Below, one piece after another: positions 45,669 through 55,564 of a DNA stretch of 64,000 nucleotides (position 1 is its first letter; every line of letters starts with the position of its first letter). The stretch covers positions 310,001 through 374,000 of the forward strand of contig JADKIE010000002.1 in the NCBI GenBank assembly GCA_016721385.1. Reading direction: 5' to 3'. The position numbers were made by a program, and so were the translations under genes. The stretch is from Chitinophagaceae bacterium. Its GTDB lineage: Bacteria; Bacteroidota; Bacteroidia; Chitinophagales; Chitinophagaceae. The notes beneath the pieces were generated by a model. It made no database searches. It had not been told where the DNA came from and was given only the letters and a program-made list of their open reading frames with translations.

Positions 45669-46278
45669 ATAAAACTATAAATGATACATAAGTAAAAAAA
45701 ACATTTCCGAGCGTATTGAAGGCTTTAAAAACATATAGCGTATTTGGCTCGTTTTTAAAGCCTTCAATACGTAAGGCATTTATAAACAACAAAAATAAAA
45801 ACTGAGTTATAATCATTCCTATAGTTAAAAAAAACACAGGATTACGATTAAGTTGTATTACTTTATCTGACTTATATATTTTATTAAGAAAATTGAAACC
45901 ATAGAGTAGCAAACAAATACAAATACTGCTTAAATAATTTGAATTTAATTTTTGAAAATTATTTTCAGCAAAAAACAAAAAAAGGATAACAGCGCCAAAT
46001 GAAAAAATAATCACGAAGGATTTTTTGGCAGAAAACCCAAGTGCTTTAAAATATATAATTGAAAAAAAAATAAACATCAGCATAAAATAAATACTGTACA
46101 TGAGGTACTTATTTAATCCAATTGAGGCATACCCAATATAATGCGAAACACTTTCATTAACCACTGTAATTAATAAAAAAGGTACCAGCAATCGAAGAAA
46201 TGCAGGCGTAATTTTCTTATAAAAAATTACGCCTGCAAAAAATGCAATGATTTCTAAGCCTAGTGTTATCTCAAACAT
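45526..46278 (-). CDS. multi-pass membrane protein, putative sensor partner (module 2); 3' end uncertain
   Basis: About six hydrophobic helices in residues 1-215; paralogue of 18780-19376 in length, layout and gene order. The open frame runs 143 bp into the kinase gene; the last 45 residues (from about VLYVPQFIAG) look like out-of-frame kinase sequence. A small indel before 45680 would let it end at a TAG just upstream of the kinase start, as in module 1. I therefore trust the protein only to about 45680. Confidence 0.65.
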   Translation of the reverse strand: MFEITLGLEIIAFFAGVIFYKKITPAFLRLLVPFLLITVVNESVSHYIGYASIGLNKYLMYSIYFMLMFIFFSIIYFKALGFSAKKSFVIIFSFGAVILFLFFAENNFQKLNSNYLSSICICLLLYGFNFLNKIYKSDKVIQLNRNPVFFLTIGMIITQFLFLLFINALRIEGFKNEPNTLYVFKAFNTLGNVFFTYVSFIVLYVPQFIAGKLVFNWRKYFIYLLIPFVSFIFFSSYKKAKCFIVERTKN

Positions 46279-46297
46279 TTATTAAAATTTTAAACCG

Positions 46298-46849
46298 TTA
46301 TGGCATTAAATCTCCCCAGTTGTAAGCGCCTAAAAAATTACTTGCCTCAAATTTTAATCTGGTAGCTCTTGAAGCTGGCATTTCCGGATATCGATTTATC
46401 CCTGATGCATCAAAAAAAGCAATACAAGAACCCAGTCTTTCCCCAATAAGCTTTCCGCTAACAGGGCTTTTTAAGCCTGCCGGATATTTAGTAGTGCAAA
46501 AGTGCAATGTAATATTAGATGGAGGTAGCCCCGATTTTTGAATTACATCATTCAGGTAATTACCAATTTCCTCTACTGTAAAGTAAGATCCTGCCGTATA
46601 AACCTTATCAAATTCGGCGGGTTTTGGCTCTTTTAGTTTAAGATATTTTAAGTATTCATCCGAATATTTTATTGCAGAGTCTTTACTCATTTCCCCACCA
46701 TAAAACTTTAGGTATTTATTATTATCGATAATAATTTTCGATAACCCGTTTTTGGGGCAGGGCTCTGTGGGTTTAATAATGCCCGGGATAAAATAAATAC
46801 ACAAGCCTCCAATTACAAGCCCTAGTACAAACATAATTACTTGTTTCAT
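46298..46849 (-). CDS. hypothetical protein with N-terminal membrane anchor
   Basis: A 183-aa protein: one helix at residues 4-26, then a soluble exported domain (SAIKYSDEYLKYLKLKEPKPAEF, IGNYLNDVIQKSGLPPSNITLHF, GSCIAFFDASGINRYPEMP). No family recognised. It lies 19 bp upstream of module 2's membrane protein and is probably co-transcribed. Module 1 also has a small protein gene at the equivalent position (19423), although the two show no evident similarity. Confidence 0.6.
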   Translation of the reverse strand: MKQVIMFVLGLVIGGLCIYFIPGIIKPTEPCPKNGLSKIIIDNNKYLKFYGGEMSKDSAIKYSDEYLKYLKLKEPKPAEFDKVYTAGSYFTVEEIGNYLNDVIQKSGLPPSNITLHFCTTKYPAGLKSPVSGKLIGERLGSCIAFFDASGINRYPEMPASRATRLKFEASNFLGAYNWGDLMP

Positions 46850-47032
46850 AAAAATAAGTTTTGGTTTAAAATTTTATTAGAATGCTAAAGTCTAAAATCC
46901 TTTTGATATATGCAATAGCATAATCACTTTTTATTATGGGTGTTTTAACTCCTTTAAATATAGTGTATTCTACATTGCACACCATTTATAGTTTTTGCAG
47001 TTTTGTTTTTTAATAAACCAAAACCAGCAATT

Positions 47033-48156
47033 ATGAAAAAAGTACTATGTAGTTTACTTTATGTATTCGTTTGTTATACTGCTTTTAGCCAAATTTCTTT
47101 TTCCGAAAGCATAACCGAAAAAGGTGGCGCAGGTAAAAATGGGTTGCTTAGCAAAAGAACAAAGGAAGAAAAAGATGTTATAAGTGCAAAAAATGATGCA
47201 CAATTAAAAGCCGATAGTATTGTTATTGCAACAGCTCAAAAGCCATTGCCGATACGTTTAAAGCATTTAATACAGCCAGATTGGCCGTAATTAACGATGA
47301 TGATGTATTGAATAAAGATTCTGTAATAAACATATTAATTAATAAAAGAGATAGTGCTGTAATCATTCAACAAAAAAAAATTAAGCTTGTTAAATTTTGG
47401 CGTAAATATGATGACTACGAAGATTACGATAACCGGCATTTTAATATGTTTCCTGCCTATTACAGCTCACAAGCTATTCGATTTTTTGAAGATGATACCA
47501 CACATTTAAAGTTTTTTGCCAACAACAATATTAACTACAACCCGGTTTCCCGAAAAATGAGTTTGTTTAGCGAAATTGTAAATGATTATTTTGGCCCGTT
47601 TAGATTAGGTATTGGTATTCAAATAAGAAGTGATGGAAAAACCGACTCCACTGCAACTGCCGATACGGTAAAAATGCTGGAAAAAAAACAAGATTTACTT
47701 ACAGCCCTGCAAAATGGTGGCGGCGATATTTCCCTAAATGTAAAATACCCTTTTATAAAACAAATAAATGCAAGATCTCTTTTTCATTATAAAATTTACA
47801 TGTATGCCAACACCGGTTTTTCGTTACCCATACTAAATAAAGCCACTACCGATTTTTACCTTAATTACGATTTAGGCCTCGAAGGCGTTTTGTATGCCAA
47901 GGGTTTTAATAATAAAATAACTTTTTACAATCAAACAAAAGCTGCATATTATTTTGGCAACAGAAACTACCGAAAAACAATAACCGATTTAAATGCAGAT
48001 GATCCTACATCGTTTTTTATGCTGCAAACCTCTTTTGGCTTAGATTTTTTAGATGGCTACCGGTTTAGGGTAGATTTATTTAGCGGCAACAAATTTGTAC
48101 GTACTAATTTTCCGGCAAGTATAACATTTACGGTAAGGCCGGGCAAGGGTAAATAA
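47033..48156 (+). CDS. hypothetical exported beta-barrel-like protein (frameshifted)
   Basis: Start at 47033 gives a signal peptide (MKKVLCSLLYVFVCYTAFSQ). The N-terminal piece ends at 47290; another frame continues TFKAFNTARLAVINDDD to 48156. An indel near 47240 joins them into about 373 aa. The C-terminal 200 residues have alternating aromatic strands (NYNPVSRKMSLFSEIVNDYFG, FYNQTKAAYYFGNRNYR, GYRFRVDLFSGNKFV), consistent with an outer-membrane barrel. No family recognised. Confidence 0.6.
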
Positions 48157-48163
48157 CAATTAG

Positions 48164-48192
48164 GGTTGATAACATTTGGAAAGTTGTCAACC
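48164..48192 (+). terminator. Hairpin terminator after the 47033-48156 gene
   Basis: GGTTGATAAC pairs with GTTGTCAACC (one G-U). A T-rich stretch follows only after 17 bp, so its strength is uncertain. Confidence 0.5.
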
Positions 48193-48262
48193 TTTAAGAA
48201 ATTATTTTTTTTGAGTTGTCAATATCATTTTCACTTAGCCATGGATATTTTTCTACTCATTC

Positions 48263-48549
48263 TTAATCAAATGATATTGCAGTATCCATCTCAATTTTTA
48301 ATTCTATTATCTTGTTAAATTCTTCAATCATCCCTTCTGGTAAATTATCAATATTTGCATTTATCAAATTGCAAAGACTATTACATGCTACATAAGAATT
48401 TTTTAGTTCTTTTAGGTACTCATACAATAGCTGCAATTATTGGTCATTTTACAGTCGGTAGGTGGGCAACAGCCAGAATGGCCGCAGGCGCCACAGTCAA
48501 TACACTTACTATTAAATAATCCTTTTTTGTCTTGGTTAGTATTGCTCAT
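48263..48549 (-). CDS. small Cys-rich protein, possibly frameshifted
   Basis: From ATG at 48549 a 45-residue ORF has eight Cys in residues 16-42 (KCIDCGACGHSGCCPP, DCK, NNCSYC), ending in TAA at 48412. Another frame downstream, starting near YLKELKNSYVACNSLCNLIN, stays open to a stop at 48263, so the true product may be about 95 aa with ten Cys and an acidic helical tail. The Cys pattern suggests metal or Fe-S binding or disulfide folding, but no family is recognised. There is no gene on either side within 100 bp. Confidence 0.5.
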
Positions 48550-49037
48550 AGTTTAGATTAATTACTTTTTTGTTAAAATAATAAATTATAGGATTAAGTA
48601 AAAAGTACCGAAAATTTCATCACTTATAATCAATACAAATATACGTATCTGTAAAGGCAGCTATGTTCAGTTATGTAAAGTTGTGCTTAGTTATGTTCAC
48701 TTGTGTTAAACAATGTAAATTTTATTATATAACCAAAGCATTAAAGTCCATTGCCATTACCTGTCTGCCAAAAAGCTATTTGGTACCTAAGTTGTACCAA
48801 TGCCGTATCAAAGCCTTACTTACCTGCCTACAGTTTACTATACTTAAACACCATTTATACGAGATGTTGTTTTTCAAAAAACACCATCTCAGCCAAAGGA
48901 ATTACAAAAGCAGTAAGCTCTCCAATAGGTGTTTTAACCCACATAATTTACGGTTATTATACCCTTGATAACCGCCTGCACTTGTAAGCATATTTGCAGT
49001 ATTAAAACAACATCATCATCAAGCAAAAACTACAACC
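48550..49037. other. Gene-poor intergenic stretch
   Basis: No coding region that I trust. A hairpin GAGATG...CATCTC with T5/A6 arms lies at about 48860-48890 and could terminate transcription on either strand. TTGGTAC and GTACCAA are inverted near 48780-48800. Short Cys/Leu-rich open frames here lack coding character. Confidence 0.45.
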
Positions 49038-50306
49038 ATGCAAAAAATTATTTTTACTACAATTTGCCTTTTTTATATAGGTATACTGGCTGCACAAACC
49101 ACTACTGGTATGGTAGCTTATTTTCCTATGAACGGCACCATTACCGATGCCGGGCCAAACAGTATTGCCGGCACCAATTTTGGAGCAACTGCAACGAACA
49201 ATAAAGCAGGTGTACCCAATAGTGCCATGAGTTTTGCCAACCCTGCAAGCACAGTGCCTCAATATGCAACGCATGCTGTAAATGCTAATACCAGCTTTGG
49301 TGCCACCCAAAATTTTACCATTGCTTTTGCAGTTTTAATAAATACTATACCACATGCAGGTGGCCTTTACGATAATAATTTAAATTATGGCGGGCCGGGG
49401 GTGTGGCTTTGGAATGCCAATGGCTTTCCGCAAATACAATTTAATTTTAAAAACAACAGTGTAGGTTCAACAAACGGCGCTATTCCTTTAAGTACATGGC
49501 GGCATGTAGCAGCCGTACGAAACAATGGCACACTAAGTATTTACATAAATGGTATTTTAAATGCATCGGCCGCAGAGGGTACCACAGCGCCAATTTACTC
49601 TTTTCCTGCAAGGATAGGATCAATGTTTTATAATGGCTTTACTCCTCCGCAATACAATGGCTTAAATGGCAATATGGATGAATTGCGTATTTATAACAGA
49701 GCATTAAGTGCTGCCGAAATACAAACGTTAAGCAGTACGGTATTGCCCATAAAGCTTACCAACTTTACCGCCACACAAAACAATAACGAAATTAAATTAG
49801 CATGGCAAACAGCCGGTGATTTTAATGCATCGCACTTTACGGTACAACGCAGCGCCGATGGAAATACATTTACAGGTATAGCTAAAGTAAATACTAACGG
49901 CAATGCAAACACTACAGGTAATTATAGTTATACTGATGCTATAATCAACAGCCTTATTACTTACTCCACTATTTATTACCGATTACAAATGACAGATACA
50001 GACGGGAAAACACAATACAGTAATGTAGTTGTTGTAAAACTTAACAACACAACAACCAATTTGCTGGCATTGCCTGCAAACACCGTTACCAGCAGTTTAA
50101 CCTTATTGCTTAACAGTACAACACAAAAGCAAATACAAATAAGTATTACCGATGCCATGGGCAGGTTGCTTTGTACAAACAATATTGTTTTAACAAATAC
50201 AATACAAACCATTTATTTGCCCGTACATAATTTACCTAAAGGGCTGTATTACGTAACTGCAAGCAGCAATGCAGCTAAAGAAACCAAACAGTTTTTAAAA
50301 TATTAA
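49038..50306 (+). CDS. LamG-domain protein with T9SS sorting domain
   Basis: Signal peptide (MQKIIFTTICLFYIGILAAQ), then a concanavalin/LamG-like domain (about residues 20-230) with GMVAYFPMNGTITDAGPNS and LNGNMDELRIYNRALSAAEI, a signature common in this fold. The linker VLPIKLTNFTATQNNNEIKLAW begins a beta-domain (about 235-330), and the end is a T9SS type A sorting domain (ITDAMGRLL, HNLPKGLYYVTA, TKQFLKY). Predicted secreted carbohydrate-binding protein. One uninterrupted frame. Confidence 0.85.
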   Translation: MQKIIFTTICLFYIGILAAQTTTGMVAYFPMNGTITDAGPNSIAGTNFGATATNNKAGVPNSAMSFANPASTVPQYATHAVNANTSFGATQNFTIAFAVLINTIPHAGGLYDNNLNYGGPGVWLWNANGFPQIQFNFKNNSVGSTNGAIPLSTWRHVAAVRNNGTLSIYINGILNASAAEGTTAPIYSFPARIGSMFYNGFTPPQYNGLNGNMDELRIYNRALSAAEIQTLSSTVLPIKLTNFTATQNNNEIKLAWQTAGDFNASHFTVQRSADGNTFTGIAKVNTNGNANTTGNYSYTDAIINSLITYSTIYYRLQMTDTDGKTQYSNVVVVKLNNTTTNLLALPANTVTSSLTLLLNSTTQKQIQISITDAMGRLLCTNNIVLTNTIQTIYLPVHNLPKGLYYVTASSNAAKETKQFLKY

Positions 50307-50336
50307 GAGCGTATTTTTTTCGATGCTTGAATGTTT

Positions 50337-50361
50337 GCCGGGTTTTTAGCCCGGTTTTTTT
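50337..50361 (+). terminator. Terminator after the LamG gene
   Basis: GCCGGG, loop TTTTTA, CCCGG, then T7. Confidence 0.85.
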
Positions 50362-50382
50362 AATATGGTTACTGTCTTGTAA

Positions 50383-50412
50383 TAAAAAGTGGCCGATGAA
50401 AACATCGGCCAC
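50383..50412 (-). terminator. Terminator after the T9SS cargo gene at 50444
   Basis: On the minus strand GTGGCCGATG, a 4-nt loop, CATCGGCCAC, then T5. Confidence 0.85.
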
Positions 50413-50443
50413 CAAACAAACATTCAACATCAAACTGTTTTAA

Positions 50444-53242
50444 TTATTGTATTAGTAATTTTTTTACCTGTACTGTTTCGTTGCCGGTTACAATAACGGC
50501 ATAAACGCCTTTTGGTAATTCGCTTATATCCAGTTTTTTTAACAGTGTGCCTTTACTTATGCTAATTGTTTTTACAATTTGCCCCATTTGATTGGTTATT
50601 TGTAATTGTAAATCTTTTGCAGCAGCATCGGCTAAGGCTATATTAACATAAGATATCGCAGGATTAGGATATAACTGAAACTCCTGCATATTAGCATCTG
50701 TTTTAGCAACTATTCTTACCGGGCTCAGTTTAAAACTGGCATCGGTATTAATCATTTTTAGGCGATAATATAACATAGACTTGGCAACATTAACGTCGGT
50801 AAATTGATAATTACGCTGACTTGTGCTGTTACCTGTTGCCTGCACTTGCCCTATCTTGCTAAAGTTAATACCGTCAATACTTCGCTCTATTTCAAAAGTG
50901 CTGCTATTTTGTTCTGACTGTGTTGTCCAACTTACCAATACATTTGAGCCCCGGCGTTTAGCTGTTATGTCAACCCCACTTATTGGCAATGGACCTCCCA
51001 GGGTTGTAAAAGTTTGCGTAGCAGTATAACCCGAATTACCAACGCTGCCAACTGCTTCCACGGCATAATTATAATCGGTAATGGAAGAAAGGCCAGGTAA
51101 GTTGATTGTAGTATCATTTAATGGAGCAATTGTCCAGGTAGATTCCGTTATTTTTTTGTAGCGTAAATTATATGAAGCGGCAGTACTATCCGGAGTCCAG
51201 AAAATTCTTGCACTTGCAGTAGTAATATTAGTAGCATTTAATCCTATTGGTATTGGAGGAGGCACGGTGCTGGTGTCTTTTATAAGCACTGTATAATCCT
51301 GTGTTTCGCCTCTTGCATAAACACCACAGGGAGTTGGCGGGCTGTCATGGCTCATAATTACCCTCATTCTTGCGGTACCTAAAGGAGCATTTGAAGGAAC
51401 TGTAAAATTAAATGAAATTAATCCTGTAAAATCAGTATAAAGTGCTACCACCTCTTCGCCTGCATCAGTAAAATCATTGTTATGATTATAATCAATATAG
51501 ATACTGTAATATTCATCTTCGGGGTATGGGACTAAACCCGATAAATAACCTTGTACATTTTGGTTACGTGTAAAAGACATAACCACATTGGTAAAATCTC
51601 CGTAACCATTATCCCTTCCTGAAATATGATTTACACCACCAACCCATACTTGGTACAAATACTCCTGCACCTGACTTTGCCCTACAGAAGTACAAATAGC
51701 TGTTCCGGTGGTTGTAAATGTTTGTGTGGCACTATAGCCGGAAGGACCGTTTGCACAAATAGCTTCAATTGCATATTCATAAGTTGTACCTGGGTAAAGA
51801 CCAAAAATATTCATTGTAGTAAGGTCGTAGGAAACCACCGTCCATGCACTGACTGTTGTTGGCCTATACCGTAAGTGATATAAAGTTGCACCAGATACTG
51901 GTGCCCAAGAAAATGTAGCTAAAGTATTGGCAATATTTGCAACATTTAAACCTGTTGGAATATTACATGATCCGCTACCTGTATGATCAAGAAAATGATA
52001 TACCGTCATATTGGTGCCACTTAAAGCAAACAAACTTCCGTCGCTAGCAAGTGTACATGCATAGCCCCATCCATTATAATAATTGGTTGAGTCAACCCAT
52101 GTTTGCACACCCGTATTGCTGTATTTTAATGTAATCATCCGCAAACTGGGTACATTGTTAGGGTCTACATTAGGACCTCCTTTACCTGTAACAAATACCT
52201 CTCCGTTTGCTTTGGCTGCAATAAAATAAGGTGCTTCCTCAAAGCCTGGTGCTCCATTATATGCTTTATTCCATAACATAGTGCCATCTGTATTTACCTG
52301 AAATGTAATCCAGGAATCAAGGCTTTGACTTTGACCAATAATACTCAATTTGCCTGCTACATATATGAACCTACTTGAGAAATCAGCCCCACCTCCAAAA
52401 TCAAAATCCTTTTTCCACAACTGTGTGCCGGATGCATCAAATTTAAAAAGCTCAATATCCATTTGACTGGTTGCAGTAACCTGGTTAAAATAGCCCGTAA
52501 GCAAATACATATTTCCAGCATCATCTATTTCTACATCTCTTCCACCACGACCCTGTACACCATTACTCCATAAAAAAGTACCTGTAGTATCCCAAACGGC
52601 TATTACCGAAATATTGGGATCACCACCCGAAGCACTCATCACAATTTTATTACCTTTTACCCTCATCGATTCAAAGTATGCTGGGGCATTGGCAGCACTG
52701 TGTTGCGTAAAAAGGATATTACCATTCGTATCAAATTTAATTAAAGCAAACCCAGGCAAAGCCCCAACTCCACAGGCACCAACATATACATTACCATTAA
52801 TGTCTACATCACATCTTAGGCTCATACCAGCCAAGTAATTTACTGGAGTAACAACTTGTTTCCACAATTGAACCCCATCAGGACTATATTTTAAAACAAC
52901 TACAGCATTGGGAGTGCTAGTGCCTGCATATCTGTACCCGGCAACAATAACATTATTGTTATTATCAGTGCTAACCCAAAGTGGTCTTTCGTAGTTGCTT
53001 GCAATACCAGATGTTGATACAGCTTCCCATTGCAGTACACCAAACTTATTGTATTTACGGGTAAATATATTATTGCTCGTCCAATAGCCAGTTGCAATTG
53101 CATTATCCAGATTATCTTTAGTCATCATTACACCAATTTTTTGATAGCTATCGGCTGGTTTTATCCAATCGGTTGAGAACTGTGCAATTACATTAGCAGA
53201 AAACAGGAGTATAAATAGTGTTATTATATTGAATTTTTTCAT
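50444..53242 (-). CDS. large secreted protein with propeller-like repeats, FN3, GEVED and T9SS sorting domain
   Basis: 932 aa. Signal peptide (MKKFNIITLFILLFSANVIA); residues about 25-430 hold repeated units with NGNVYVG, GNMYLLTG and GEVFVTGKG, like a propeller or SBBP repeat region; FN3-like domains near 440-520 and 675-755 (both ending TATQTFTT); a GEVED domain near 545-665 (DEYYSIYIDYNHNNDFTDAGEEV, ARMRVIMSH); a final domain from about 765 and a T9SS sorting tail (FQLYPNPAISYVNI, ISELPKGVYAVIV, KKLLIQ). Likely surface exposed or released. Intact frame. Confidence 0.88.
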   Translation of the reverse strand: MKKFNIITLFILLFSANVIAQFSTDWIKPADSYQKIGVMMTKDNLDNAIATGYWTSNNIFTRKYNKFGVLQWEAVSTSGIASNYERPLWVSTDNNNNVIVAGYRYAGTSTPNAVVVLKYSPDGVQLWKQVVTPVNYLAGMSLRCDVDINGNVYVGACGVGALPGFALIKFDTNGNILFTQHSAANAPAYFESMRVKGNKIVMSASGGDPNISVIAVWDTTGTFLWSNGVQGRGGRDVEIDDAGNMYLLTGYFNQVTATSQMDIELFKFDASGTQLWKKDFDFGGGADFSSRFIYVAGKLSIIGQSQSLDSWITFQVNTDGTMLWNKAYNGAPGFEEAPYFIAAKANGEVFVTGKGGPNVDPNNVPSLRMITLKYSNTGVQTWVDSTNYYNGWGYACTLASDGSLFALSGTNMTVYHFLDHTGSGSCNIPTGLNVANIANTLATFSWAPVSGATLYHLRYRPTTVSAWTVVSYDLTTMNIFGLYPGTTYEYAIEAICANGPSGYSATQTFTTTGTAICTSVGQSQVQEYLYQVWVGGVNHISGRDNGYGDFTNVVMSFTRNQNVQGYLSGLVPYPEDEYYSIYIDYNHNNDFTDAGEEVVALYTDFTGLISFNFTVPSNAPLGTARMRVIMSHDSPPTPCGVYARGETQDYTVLIKDTSTVPPPIPIGLNATNITTASARIFWTPDSTAASYNLRYKKITESTWTIAPLNDTTINLPGLSSITDYNYAVEAVGSVGNSGYTATQTFTTLGGPLPISGVDITAKRRGSNVLVSWTTQSEQNSSTFEIERSIDGINFSKIGQVQATGNSTSQRNYQFTDVNVAKSMLYYRLKMINTDASFKLSPVRIVAKTDANMQEFQLYPNPAISYVNIALADAAAKDLQLQITNQMGQIVKTISISKGTLLKKLDISELPKGVYAVIVTGNETVQVKKLLIQ

Positions 53243-53325
53243 GGTATTTTTTTTAACCGTTGAATTTAATTTTTGTTTTATACAAACCGTTATTAAAATT
53301 TATCCTTAGCAGAAGTTACAGATAC

Positions 53326-53727
53326 TTATGCCGATAAATACTTGGGAGGGTGCCATACCAATACATTGCATATTGATAGGATACTTAAATCTTTGGGGGT
53401 TACAAAGTTCTGTTGCGTAACTATTATTGCCACCGGGGTTGCTTGTAATGAGAAATACTGTTCGGGAATATTTAAGGATAAATTACCGGCAATACAATTT
53501 TCTGTTGTCTTAAAAGGAAGTTGCTCATCTTGGCTATTATCTGCATCATTTAAATCATCCGTAATATAATGCATTACCAAAAAATGTAAAAGATCAATAC
53601 TATTATCTTGTGCCTTTGTTTCATAAAAATGCTGTACAAGTGCATTTAACTTAAACAACTCATTTAGTCCTGTTGTTGCAAACAGATAAATGGAAAAGAA
53701 TAATATAGCAGTAATTTTTTTCAACAC
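53326..53727 (-). CDS. hypothetical small protein
   Basis: A 133-aa protein with an N-terminal signal-like helix (LKKITAILFFSIYLFATTG) and a mature part with LLHFLVMHYITDDLNDADNSQDEQLPFK. It resembles short Bacteroidota proteins often found near metal-transport genes, but this is a memory-based impression and no such gene is adjacent. Function unknown. Confidence 0.5.
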   Translation of the reverse strand: MLKKITAILFFSIYLFATTGLNELFKLNALVQHFYETKAQDNSIDLLHFLVMHYITDDLNDADNSQDEQLPFKTTENCIAGNLSLNIPEQYFSLQATPVAIIVTQQNFVTPKDLSILSICNVLVWHPPKYLSA

Positions 53728-53870
53728 ATCAAAATAAATTATATAAAGCCTTAACTAAAATAGTTTTTTGCTGAGTAGGTAAATTAGGGTGTTGAACAAG
53801 ATTTGTTGCAAAAATCAGTCCATAAATATCACATTTAATAAAATGAATTCTATTATCAAATGATAAAACA

Positions 53871-54449
53871 TTATTTTACCGACAACTCATGTCTTAACCT
53901 GCTAAACGAAACATTGGTTATCCCCAAAAAAGAAGCAATGCTGTTATGTGGCACAAGATTTTCGAGATTAGGAAAATGATTACGTAAAATTAGCAGCCTC
54001 TCTTTAGCGCTACAGCTACGATAAACGGTTTCAAAATAAAATAACTTGGATAGCTCTTCTTCAATTATTTTTTGCCCAAAAACCCTAAACTCATTGTTTG
54101 TTTGCCGTAACAAGTTAAGGTCTGCAACAGCTATTTCTGCAACAACTGCATTGGTTAATGCTTGCAACGAAAAAATGGATTTACCATTTTTTGTACGGGC
54201 AAAATGTGGAGTAACAACTGCTTTTGTCATGTAAAAGCCGGTCGTAATTAACTGGCCGTCGTCTGCTAAATTATATCGATGCAAAACACCGCTTAATAAT
54301 AAATATTCATGTGCATTACCATCTCCTTCAACAAAGATATTTTTACTTTTCGGCAACTTTTTAATGGTTGCAATTTCTTTAAACAATTGCCTCGATTGAG
54401 GGCTTAAAATGTTAAGCTCCGATAATTTAGCATCCAGTTCTTCAAGCAT
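53871..54449 (-). CDS. Crp/Fnr family transcriptional regulator
   Basis: A 192-aa protein with an N-terminal cyclic-nucleotide-binding-like domain (KSKNIFVEGDGNAHEYLLLSG style beta-roll, residues about 30-120), a dimerisation helix, and a C-terminal HTH (SIASFLGITNVSFSRLRHEL). It lacks the Arg/Ser cAMP-binding cassette of Crp and the Cys cluster of Fnr, so the ligand is unknown. It is alone in its transcription unit. Confidence 0.85.
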   Translation of the reverse strand: MLEELDAKLSELNILSPQSRQLFKEIATIKKLPKSKNIFVEGDGNAHEYLLLSGVLHRYNLADDGQLITTGFYMTKAVVTPHFARTKNGKSIFSLQALTNAVVAEIAVADLNLLRQTNNEFRVFGQKIIEEELSKLFYFETVYRSCSAKERLLILRNHFPNLENLVPHNSIASFLGITNVSFSRLRHELSVK

Positions 54450-54686
54450 ATTTAAATAAAATGGGTTATAAGAATTGTAATAGAAGTATTCTGCTATTTT
54501 AATATGCCAAATGTATTTTTAGCTTTTGCTGAAAAAAATAAAAATGTACCGAATGAGAAAAAGAAGTAGTTGAGCGGTTTAAACAGAATATTGTACAGGA
54601 ATCAGCATGTTTGTTAATAAAAAAGATCTCCTCTTGTTACTCCTAAAGTAGTTTAGTATACATATAAAGCAGGAAAAATATTTTAT

Positions 54687-55564
54687 TTATCCCATTACCT
54701 CCCCATACTCCGGCTTCCACTCAAACTTAAAGCGGCGATGGCTCCACAGGTAATTTGCCGGATCTTCTTTAATGGTTTTTTCTAAAATATCTTTATATAG
54801 TTTAGTAAGTTGGCCGGGTTGTGTATGGGCACTTTCTTCGGTTAGCAACGTAGTGGTAAAATGATAGCAGCCTCTTTTTATTTTTTTAAACCCAATATAC
54901 ACTACGGCTGCATTGTTTTTTATGGCGCCTTTCTCGGGCCCGGTAACAAAAGGTGTTGGCCTGTTAAAAAAATTAAGCCAATAACCCCATTCCGGATTGG
55001 CCGGATTTTGATCGGCCGCTAATGCAAGCAAGTATTGATCTTTAAATACATCATGCATTTTATTTTTAAAATCGCTGGCACCAATTAAAATAGTGCCATA
55101 GCGTTTACGCATATCAAAAAATATTTTATCCAAAGCCTTATTGGCTATGGGTATATACACGCCCACAAACGGAACTTTTAAATTAATAGCATACAATAAA
55201 TTAGCATACTCCCAATTAAATTGGTGCCCGGCCATTAAGTTAATGTTGTAGCCTTTATCAATTAGTTCGTTTATTAAACTAAAAGATCCTGTACTGCGTT
55301 TAAGCAATTGCTTTTAGATAGAGAAATAAATTTTATACTTTCTATCATTGTATCGGTAAAATATTGATAGAATTTTTTTGCAATTTTATTCCTTTCGGCA
55401 TCGGTTTTCTCGGGAAAGGCAATTTGTAAATTGTTTAGCACAATATCTTTTCTGTACTTAATAACATGGTACATTAAAAAAGCAAAAAAATCGCTTATCC
55501 CATATAAAATAAAAAATGGCAGTAGTGATACTAAATATAGTAAGGGATAAATTATGTAATACAT
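54687..55564 (-). CDS. lysophospholipid acyltransferase, LpxL/HtrB family (frameshifted)
   Basis: Membrane acyltransferase of the lipid A biosynthesis type. The N-terminal helix and KYRKDIVLNNLQIAFPEKTDAERNKIAKKFY are typical; the first frame stops at 55274. Another frame continues QLLKRSTGSFSLINEL, with the H-x4-E active motif in GHQFNWEYAN, and ends at 54687. An indel near 55308 (AAAAGCAATTGC) joins them to about 292 aa. It likely adds a secondary acyl chain to lipid A or an ornithine-type lipid. nadB ends immediately upstream. Confidence 0.87.

Noticed and set aside
48663..48987. Two overlapping plus-strand ORFs of about 80-100 codons
   Set aside because: Cys/Leu/Tyr-rich random-like composition, overlapping hairpins, no domain.
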